A program made the position numbers and the translations under genes. Of a stretch of DNA of 45,055 nt, positions 39,891-45,055 are shown piece by piece. Origin of the DNA: SIG588 sp045591985 (GTDB lineage Bacteria; Bacillota; Clostridia; Oscillospirales; Acutalibacteraceae); the NCBI GenBank assembly GCA_045591985.1, contig JAZNTV010000027.1:1-45055 (forward strand). Reading direction: 5' to 3'. The notes below the pieces were generated by a model. That model was given only the letters and a program-made list of their open reading frames with translations. It ran no database searches and was not told the origin of the DNA. Positions within the stretch are counted from its first letter, which is position 1; each line of letters begins with the position of its first letter.

Positions 39891-42800
39891 TTGGCACTCT
39901 TTTCACTTAAAAAGATTGCGGCACTGGCCGCCGGTAAACAAGCCTATCTGCGCGGCATCGCGCTCTATAATGCCGGTGCGGTTTCCGGACTTTCCGTCAC
40001 CCCCGGCGACGTCTGCGCCGAACAGGTAACGGCCCGCGTGAACGACCGTGCCGCCGACACCGCTTACGCGGTAGAAGTCGGCTTCAATACAGCCGGTGAT
40101 GCCGTTTTCTTTTCGTGTGATTGTGCGACACGCGAACGCGGAGCCTGCAAACACATCGTCGCAGCACTTACCCATAAATATTACCGTGATATGTTGGGAA
40201 CGACCGGAGGTTCCGAAAACATATCCCCCAAAGAAAACGCCGTTGTAGAGCGCCTTTTGGAAGGGTACTGGCAGGAGGCGCGACGGGCTGTACAAGCGGG
40301 TATGCACGGCGGGGTGCGGCTCATTCCGACCCTTCATCCCGACAGCGTGATGCCCTCGCTTTCGCTTCAACTGGAAAGTGCCGACGGCCATCGCTATGCG
40401 GTAAAAGACATCACCAAATTTTGTGAACACCTGAACAAAGGCGAGGATGTCACCTATGGTGCGCATCTGCATTTAGTACACCATCCCGAAGCCTTTACGC
40501 CCGACAGCCGTGCGTTGCTTCGTCTGGTGCGGGCGGCGGCAGACGGGCGTGCACGGCGGCATTTGCCGTTGACACCTACCGTGCTCGACCGTCTGTTTTT
40601 GCTGTATGAAGAGCAGTCTTTGCCGATCGGAACGCAGGAGGTTCCTCTGCGGCGGCAGGATCCGCCGCTCACCGTTACCGTAAAAGGCAATGCCGACGGG
40701 GCCTTGTATCTTTCGACACCGCCGTTTTCGGCCATGTACGGCGAAGAACGGCTGTATCTCTTGTGGGACGGAACGTTATATGCCGCCTCCTCCGCCTGCA
40801 CCGCGGCGGTTCGCGGCCTGCTTGCCGCGCTGACGCAAACGAGCGGCCTGTTGCGCCTCTCGCAGGAGGATCTGGCCGCCTTCGGCGGGCGTGTGTTGCC
40901 GCAGGTAGAACGTTTTGTTTGTTTTGCGGGCGATACTGCCCCGCTAACCGCCCATCGTCCGCACGCTCTGCAGACCGCGGTATATCTTGACCGCGACGGA
41001 GAATATCTCACGGCGCGTGTGGAATTTGCTTACGGCGACCATTTATATCCCGCCGACAACAACGACACGGCGGCGGACGGGGTGCGCGATCCGCTTGCCG
41101 AATGGCGTGTACTGACTGCTGTCGGACAGGTTTTTCCCGCACGCGGCGAAGACGGTATTTTCCGTCTCCCCGAAACCGACGACGGGTTGTTTGACCTTCT
41201 TGCGGACGGGGTGGCACTGCTCGGCAACTATGCTACCGTATATATGAGCGATCGTTTCCGCACGACACGACTGGTCGCGCCGCCCGCGATGTCGGTGGGG
41301 GTACGCCTGAATGCGGGGCTGTTGGAACTGGATCTGGATCTCGGCGACCTTGATCCGGCCGAACTCGTCGAACTGCTTGCCTCCTATCGCGCACGGCGGC
41401 GATATCACCGTTTGCGTTCGGGCGATTTTCTCTCGTTCGATGCCCCCGCCTTGCTCGGCCTTATGCGTTTGAGCGACGGACTCGGCGTCTCCGACCGCCG
41501 ATTGCAAAGCGGGCAAATACGTGTACCCGCCTTCCGTGCCCCGTTTGTGGACCGTGTGTTAAAAGACGCCCCCGCGCTCGGCTATACCCGCGATGAAGCC
41601 GCCCGCGCTCTGTTGCGCGCCATTAAGGCGGTAGAGCACACCGAACACACGGTGCCTACCACGTTGGTCGGCACCCTGCGCGGATACCAACGCACCGGAT
41701 TCCGTTGGTTACGTACTATGGAGGAGTATGGTTTCGGCGGCATTTTGGCCGACGATATGGGTCTCGGCAAGACCGTACAGATGATCACGCTGTTTTTGGA
41801 TGCTGCCTCCCGTGGAATTACCGCGCCGTCACTGGTGGTCTGCCCCGCATCGCTGGTGCTGAACTGGGAAAGCGAACTGCATCGGTTTGCCCCGTCACTG
41901 GCGGTGCGTACCGTAGTGGGCGACGGTGTTGCCCGCGCCGCCTTGCTCGACAACGTGAACGACGGGGAGATTTTGGTCACTTCCTACGACCTGCTCAAGC
42001 GGGATGCGGCGCTCTATGAGTCGCTTCATTTTCATTATGTGGTTTTGGATGAAGCGCAATACATTAAAAACCACAACACCCAAAACGCGCGTGCTGTGAA
42101 AGCCCTGCATGCGATACAGCGTTTTGCGCTGACAGGTACGCCTGTGGAAAACCGTCTGAGCGAACTGTGGAGTATTTTCGATTTCTTGATGCCCGGCTTT
42201 TTGTTCTCCTATCCGAAATTTCGTGAACGATTCGAATTGCCTGCCGTGCGGGACGGCGACCGCGAAGCGCTGGCCGCCTTGCAACGGATGTGTGCCCCCT
42301 TCCTGCTCCGTCGCTTAAAACAGGATGTGTTGGAAGAATTACCGCCGAAGACCGAGACCGAGCGGCGCATTCCGTTGGGCGACGTACAAAGAAAAACCTA
42401 CGCCGCCGCCGCACTGGCCATGCGGGAAGAACTGCAACAGAGCGGGGCACCCACCCGCCTACAGGCGCTTACCATGCTCACCCGCCTGCGCCAGATCTGT
42501 TGCGATCCTTCGCTGTGTTATGAAAACTACCACGGCGAAAGCGCCAAACTCGACAGCTGTTTGGAATTGGTGCGGGAAGCGGTGGAAACAGGACATCGAG
42601 TCCTGCTCTTTTCACAGTTTACCTCCATGCTCGCTATATTGGGAAAACGGTTGACGGCAGAAGGAATTTCGTTTTACACCTTGCAAGGTTCCACCCCACG
42701 CGAGAAGCGCGCCGCCATGGTGGACGCTTTCAACAGCAAGACCGGTGCGTCTCTTTTCCTCATTTCTCTCAAGGCGGGCGGCACAGGTCTCAATCTCACT

Positions 42801-43052
42801 GCGGCCGATGTGGTCATTCACTACGACCCCTGGTGGAACGTCGCAGCGCAAAACCAAGCCTCCGACCGTGCACACCGTATCGGCCAACAGCGTCCGGTAC
42901 AGGTGTATAAACTGATTGCGGAAGGCACGGTGGAAGAAAAGATCACCGCGTTACAACATGCCAAACAGTCACTTGCGGACGCAGTGGTACACACCGACGG
43001 CCTTTCGCTCTCGGCCTTAAGCGACGACGAGTTGTTGCGCTTGTTGATGTAA
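39891..43052 (+). CDS. SWIM zinc-finger SNF2 family DNA helicase/translocase
   Basis: 1053 residues. N-terminal SWIM zinc finger with C76, C78, C86 and H88 (FSCDCATRERGACKH), a long beta-rich middle region (100-560), then a SNF2 ATPase. Walker A K627 in LADDMGLGKTVQM, the DEAQ box at D720, and the C-terminal helicase motifs VLLFSQFTSMLAIL, LISLKAGGTGLNLTAAD and RAHRIGQQRPVQVYKL. This is the clostridial RapA/HepA-like SWIM-SNF2 type that moves along duplex DNA, possibly displacing RNA polymerase or other proteins; the role is not established. TTG 39891 start is supported by AGGAAGGAG nine bases upstream. Monocistronic; no methylase or nuclease neighbour suggests a defence system. Confidence 0.92.
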   Translation: MALFSLKKIAALAAGKQAYLRGIALYNAGAVSGLSVTPGDVCAEQVTARVNDRAADTAYAVEVGFNTAGDAVFFSCDCATRERGACKHIVAALTHKYYRDMLGTTGGSENISPKENAVVERLLEGYWQEARRAVQAGMHGGVRLIPTLHPDSVMPSLSLQLESADGHRYAVKDITKFCEHLNKGEDVTYGAHLHLVHHPEAFTPDSRALLRLVRAAADGRARRHLPLTPTVLDRLFLLYEEQSLPIGTQEVPLRRQDPPLTVTVKGNADGALYLSTPPFSAMYGEERLYLLWDGTLYAASSACTAAVRGLLAALTQTSGLLRLSQEDLAAFGGRVLPQVERFVCFAGDTAPLTAHRPHALQTAVYLDRDGEYLTARVEFAYGDHLYPADNNDTAADGVRDPLAEWRVLTAVGQVFPARGEDGIFRLPETDDGLFDLLADGVALLGNYATVYMSDRFRTTRLVAPPAMSVGVRLNAGLLELDLDLGDLDPAELVELLASYRARRRYHRLRSGDFLSFDAPALLGLMRLSDGLGVSDRRLQSGQIRVPAFRAPFVDRVLKDAPALGYTRDEAARALLRAIKAVEHTEHTVPTTLVGTLRGYQRTGFRWLRTMEEYGFGGILADDMGLGKTVQMITLFLDAASRGITAPSLVVCPASLVLNWESELHRFAPSLAVRTVVGDGVARAALLDNVNDGEILVTSYDLLKRDAALYESLHFHYVVLDEAQYIKNHNTQNARAVKALHAIQRFALTGTPVENRLSELWSIFDFLMPGFLFSYPKFRERFELPAVRDGDREALAALQRMCAPFLLRRLKQDVLEELPPKTETERRIPLGDVQRKTYAAAALAMREELQQSGAPTRLQALTMLTRLRQICCDPSLCYENYHGESAKLDSCLELVREAVETGHRVLLFSQFTSMLAILGKRLTAEGISFYTLQGSTPREKRAAMVDAFNSKTGASLFLISLKAGGTGLNLTAADVVIHYDPWWNVAAQNQASDRAHRIGQQRPVQVYKLIAEGTVEEKITALQHAKQSLADAVVHTDGLSLSALSDDELLRLLM

Positions 43053-43085
43053 CGCTTCACAGAGACCTCCCCTCACAGACAACGA

Positions 43086-43130
43086 AAAAACAGGTGTTTC
43101 GAGCAAGAAAACACCTGTTTTTGTTATTTT
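43086..43130 (+). terminator. Terminator of SNF2 gene
   Basis: AAAAACAGGTGTTT (43086-43099) pairs with AAACACCTGTTTTT (43109-43122), followed by GTTATTTT. It can also act on the convergent gene at 43175. Confidence 0.9.
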
Positions 43131-43174
43131 ACGGTCTAATAATACGATTTGTATATCTTAGCAAAAACCTACCC

Positions 43175-43870
43175 CTAAAATTTGAACGGGTTTTTCACTT
43201 GGTTATCCCCCAGTTTCTGCGCAAGCCGCCACATCGCACGGGCGTGGATCCGATCGTGCCACAGAAAACGACGGAACACCTTGCGGGGCGACCACCATTC
43301 GCCAAACGCCCCTTCGCGAGGCGGCCTATCCAAGAAATCCTCCGCTTCTTCCCAGGCGGCCAAACCGGCCTGTCGGCAAGCAACGATCGTGCCTTCGTTT
43401 TCGGTCGTGACGCCAAGCTCACCGAAATAGGCGGCAGTAACCCCTTTCACGTGCTCATACATCGCCTGTGCCGTGCGCGGTACCGCTCCATAAAAGGTCT
43501 CGCGCGGCGGATCGGCGGCCGTCGAAACATCTGTAAACGATCGATACATCGCATCGAGATCGGCCGCAGAGGACAAGACCAGATTTTTCAGCACTTCATA
43601 TTCCATAGCCGTGAGTGGCTCCCGCTCTGCTTCAAACAACACTTCGGTGTCGGCATCGGCAACGGCAAGATAACAGGCGGCGTCCTGTACCACCGTAATT
43701 TCGCCGTCGGGGCAAGACATACCCGCCCAGCGACAATAGGCCGCCACCTCGGCCGGCATTTTCGCGGCCGCCTCCGCAAGGTCGGCGCCGCGGGTAAACG
43801 CCCCGGGGAAATCCACAGCAAAGAGCAAGGTATCCTCCCCGTTGTGTTCCCAAACGCAACGTATATCCAT
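43175..43870 (-). CDS. DinB-like hypothetical protein with HicB-like N-terminus
   Basis: 231 residues. The first 75 residues look like a HicB-type beta-alpha fold (MDIRCVWEHNGEDTLLFAVDF, AEAAAKMPAEVAAYCRWAG). The rest is helical and DinB-like, with KGVTAAYFGELG near residue 140 and a C-terminal segment RRFLWHDRIHARAMWRLAQKLG carrying the histidines usual for DinB metal binding. The combination is seen in other Firmicutes as an uncharacterised protein. DinB-like proteins can be thiol transferases or stress proteins; no function is assigned. ATG 43870 is preferred over GTG 43879 because GAGAGGTG lies six bases before it. Confidence 0.75.
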   Translation of the reverse strand: MDIRCVWEHNGEDTLLFAVDFPGAFTRGADLAEAAAKMPAEVAAYCRWAGMSCPDGEITVVQDAACYLAVADADTEVLFEAEREPLTAMEYEVLKNLVLSSAADLDAMYRSFTDVSTAADPPRETFYGAVPRTAQAMYEHVKGVTAAYFGELGVTTENEGTIVACRQAGLAAWEEAEDFLDRPPREGAFGEWWSPRKVFRRFLWHDRIHARAMWRLAQKLGDNQVKNPFKF

Positions 43871-43978
43871 TCCGATCACCTCTCACCATATTATATAAAG
43901 GTATAGAGGGCGAAATCCAAAGAATTCCGGCCTCTTTTGTGCATATGTTCCAAATATTAAAAACTTAGTATAAAACTA

Positions 43979-44007
43979 TTGACATATACGCGTTTTTTAG
44001 GTATACT
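43979..44007 (+). promoter_or_regulatory. Strong promoter of protein-poor RNA locus
   Basis: TTGACA 43979-43984, 17 bases, TATACT 44002-44007. Transcription should start near 44014. This is one of the best promoters in the window yet no conventional gene follows for 800 bases. Confidence 0.88.
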
Positions 44008-44041
44008 GTAGGTGACAAAAGGAGAAAGGAGTGAAGGCACC

Positions 44042-44143
44042 ATGAAGAATGTAAGCTCGTGTTATGGCTTAGCATCGTATCGATGGGCGCTCCCTCCGGA
44101 AAAGGTTAGGTTCCCACTCAAAACTTACAGTGTCGATGCATAA
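44042..44143 (+). CDS. Putative 33-residue leader peptide
   Basis: ATG 44042 follows AAAAGGAGAAAGGAG, the nearer AGGAG about ten bases away. It encodes MKNVSSCYGLASYRWALPPE and ends KTYSVDA at a TAA (44141-44143). That stop lies inside the left arm of the terminator at 44135-44171, so a ribosome finishing this frame would cover the arm and prevent terminator folding. This is the geometry of translation-dependent attenuation. The alternative is a fortuitous frame over a structured RNA. I do not recognise the peptide. Confidence 0.45.
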   Translation: MKNVSSCYGLASYRWALPPEKVRFPLKTYSVDA

Positions 44144-44180
44144 GCCGAATTTACAAAACGGTTTATGCATCTTTTTGTTT
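44135..44180 (+). terminator. Conditional terminator with competing anti-terminator
   Basis: GATGCATAAGCCG (44135-44147) pairs with CGGTTTATGCATC (44159-44171), 13 pairs with one G-U, then TTTTTGTTT. An upstream segment GGCTTAGCATCG (44066-44077) can instead pair with CGATGCATAAGCC (44134-44146) with one bulged A, removing the terminator arm. A third option, CATCG-tat-CGATG (44073-44085), would free it again. Mutually exclusive helices like these mark an attenuator or riboswitch. Confidence 0.75.
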
Positions 44181-44206
44181 CCCCGATTGAGAAAGAGGTG
44201 GGTCCG

Positions 44207-44269
44207 ATGAAGAGCGAAGAAAGCATACAGCCCGTTTGTCGGGCTGTGCCTCAAACAGAAACAAAATAA
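44207..44269 (+). CDS. Putative 20-residue micro-protein
   Basis: ATG 44207 has a good ribosome site, AAAGAGGTG, six bases upstream. It encodes MKSEESIQPVCRAVPQTETK and stops at 44269. It is the first frame after the conditional terminator. A perfect hairpin (44227-44247) lies inside it, so it may instead be part of the structured RNA. Confidence 0.4.
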   Translation: MKSEESIQPVCRAVPQTETK

Positions 44270-44323
44270 AAGAGCGGTTTGAGGTAACACTCTTGTTGCG
44301 TTGTTTACACTGTGACCAAATCG

Positions 44324-44490
44324 GAAAGGAATGAGTCCCGTGATCCGGGTGTAACACAAGCCTTATCTGCAATGGACACCCAACGTAAATGTGAAAAGCG
44401 AAAGGAATGAGTCCCGTGTACGGGAAGTAACGTTCGATAAAATAACCACCCGTAAAAATGAAAGGAATGAGTCCCGTGCACAGGGCGTAG
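44324..44490 (+). repeat. Three 19-base direct repeats with hairpin/micro-frame
   Basis: The sequence GAAAGGAATGAGTCCCGTG occurs exactly at 44324-44342, 44400-44418 and 44460-44478. After each copy the sequence changes but a stem is kept: CCCG-tgatc-CGGG, CCCG-tgta-CGGG and CCC-gtgcaca-GGG. Each copy also opens a seven-codon frame from its ATG (MSPVIRV, MSPVYGK, MSPVHRA), all stopping at codon eight. The AAAGGA directly touches the ATG, a poor distance for translation, so I favour an RNA-structure role. Confidence 0.8.
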
Positions 44491-44771
44491 TATACGCGAT
44501 GTACACAAACCGTGAGGTTTCCGTTTCAGCACGCCACCGCTTACTGAAGAAAGACTCGAGAGCAACCGCTCTGCGAAAACAGGTGGCAAACCATCAAAGG
44601 GCAGCCTCCCACGTTGCGACACACAGGATGTCCCGACGCACGGTGAACGGATGGGCCGTGTAAATAGAGACACAGCCTTCCCACCGTTAGATATAGAGGT
44701 ACATTGCTAAAACGATTCCTTCAGATCTGTTTAATCAAGTATAAACACAAATATACATACATGCTATGCAT

Positions 44772-44806
44772 ACGCCGAACGGTGAACGCCGTTCGGCGTT
44801 TTCTTG
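44772..44806 (+). terminator. Terminator ending the RNA locus
   Basis: ACGCCGAACGG (44772-44782) pairs perfectly with CCGTTCGGCGT (44789-44799), then TTTTCTTG. It may also act on the convergent gene at 44849, though the minus-strand tail is poor. Confidence 0.85.
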
Positions 44807-44848
44807 TCTTCACGATCGACCCGCACCCACCGCCGACAAACGCAACCG

Positions 44849-45055
44849 TTACCTCGCCCGACAGTCGTGGTTTCGACGATACACTACCGCGCGTCCTTCT
44901 CGCGGTAGACGGACGATCGCGCCGCTTTCTTCCAAACAACGTACCGCACGCCACAGCGAGCGCCCGCGCCGGCCGAGCGCTTTTTGCAACGCCGCGGCAC
45001 CGAACTCCTCCGGCAAGGGCGGCAGCAACGATGCCACATCGGCAAGACCGCACAG
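44849..45055 (-). CDS. C-terminal part of winged-helix protein, cut by window edge
   Basis: The frame is open to the end of the window, so the start lies outside. The visible 68 residues contain LPPLPEEFGAAALQKALGRR, WRAVRCLEESGAIVRLPREG and RAVVYRRNHD, a pattern of helix-turn-helix followed by a beta wing typical of a small winged-helix domain (a C-terminal DNA- or RNA-binding or adaptor domain). It ends at TGA 44849. I cannot tell which family the whole protein belongs to. Confidence 0.6.
   Translation of the reverse strand: MCGLADVASLLPPLPEEFGAAALQKALGRRGRSLWRAVRCLEESGAIVRLPREGRAVVYRRNHDCRAR

Larger units (their letters stand above)
44014..44806 (+). ncRNA. Candidate large structured RNA with repeat modules
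   Basis: Bounded by the promoter at 43979 and the terminator at 44772, about 790 bases with no conventional gene. Helices seen by eye: 44050-44055/44124-44129 (TGTAAG/CTTACA); 44227-44234/44240-44247 (ACAGCCCG/CGGGCTGT); 44249-44256/44277-44284 (CCTCAAAC/GTTTGAGG); three CCC/GGG hairpins in 19-base repeats; 44559-44563/44568-44572 (AGAGC/GCTCT); TTCAG/CTGAA near 44525-44548; and a possible long-range GGTGG (44582) with CCACC (44681). CAGCCTCCCAC and CAGCCTTCCCAC repeat near 44612 and 44674. A basic 90-codon frame (44391-44663) runs through the repeats but has no ribosome site. I cannot match it to a known large RNA class. Confidence 0.5.

Noticed and set aside
39891..43052. SNF2 helicase as part of a DISARM-like or other defence system
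   Set aside because: No methylase, phospholipase-D, nuclease or toxin gene nearby; the SWIM-SNF2 layout occurs alone in many clostridia.
44324..44478. CRISPR array
   Set aside because: Only three short repeats with unequal spacers of 57 and 41 bases and no cas genes.
44391..44663. Basic 90-residue frame across the 19-base repeats
   Set aside because: No ribosome site, GTG start, very high arginine content. Repeat 1 is in another frame, so it does not explain the repeats; kept as a caveat in the RNA candidate.
44305..44673. Minus-strand frame with repeated HGTHSF motif
   Set aside because: The motif is just the complement of the DNA repeats; the frame has no ribosome site.
44582..44690. c-di-GMP riboswitch (GEMM-I)
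   Set aside because: GGCAAACC is present, but the flanking GEMM core and tetraloop receptor pattern are not, and no gene follows.

Overview
The window looks like chromosomal DNA of a gut or rumen clostridium (Bacillota, Clostridia, probably Oscillospirales/Ruminococcaceae-like). The evidence is the AGGAGG-type ribosome sites, TTGACA/TATAAT promoters, a clostridial-order Rnf operon (C-D-G-E-A-B), ECF-type vitamin uptake, a type I dockerin and many glycan-degrading genes. Most of the window is GC-rich. Two stretches, about 1-1800 and 29030-29750, are clearly AT-richer and gene-poor and look like acquired or decayed DNA. No strain-level identification is claimed.

Layout. 1-1800: AT-rich island with one DUF4304-type gene and hairpins. 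1819-4398: aldo/keto reductase-ferredoxin protein plus an alanine/glycine:cation symporter. 4435-6529: self-regulated TetR - ABC-2 exporter operon. 6576-13607: sugar locus with a very large GH2 enzyme divergent from a PfkB sugar kinase fused to an AraC DNA-binding domain, then a small protein and a GH140/DUF4038-type hydrolase. 13661-16551: TrkH-TrkA potassium uptake operon with a perfect palindrome on its promoter. 16628-17833: CofE-like ligase. 18056-21684: heterodimeric ABC exporter with one degenerate ATP site. 21728-22947: cobalamin riboswitch, DUF4430 (transcobalamin-like) lipoprotein and ECF S component, probably a B12 uptake unit. 23337-28622: Rnf complex. 28652-29032: tRNA-Met, tRNA-Glu and tRNA-Val. 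29040-29750: mobile-element-like debris. 29749-33305: GH39-GH43-SGNH esterase operon. 33322-34971: Na/Pi cotransporter with PhoU domain. 35238-39795: dus - AI-2E-family permease - secreted dockerin esterase operon. 39832-43052: SWIM/SNF2 helicase. 43175-43870: DinB-like protein. 43979-44806: a strongly promoted, terminator-bounded, protein-poor locus. 44849-45055: 3' end of a winged-helix protein cut by the window edge.

How it works together. The glycan genes (GH2, GH140-like, GH39, GH43, two SGNH esterases and a sugar kinase-regulator) describe breakdown of substituted hemicellulose or pectin side chains. One esterase is secreted and carries a dockerin; the other enzymes lack signal peptides and probably act on imported oligosaccharides. 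Rnf couples ferredoxin/NAD redox to an ion gradient that could drive the Na-dependent symporters.

Main discovery candidate. The 43979-44806 locus has a consensus promoter, a 33-codon leader reading frame whose stop codon lies inside the left arm of an intrinsic terminator, a competing anti-terminator helix, a second 20-codon frame, then three copies of a 19-base repeat. Each copy starts a hairpin whose CCC/GGG stem is kept while its loop changes, and more helices follow up to a final terminator. I read it as a large structured RNA or an attenuated micro-peptide locus not explained by any gene nearby. All statements come from reading the sequence; no database search was run.
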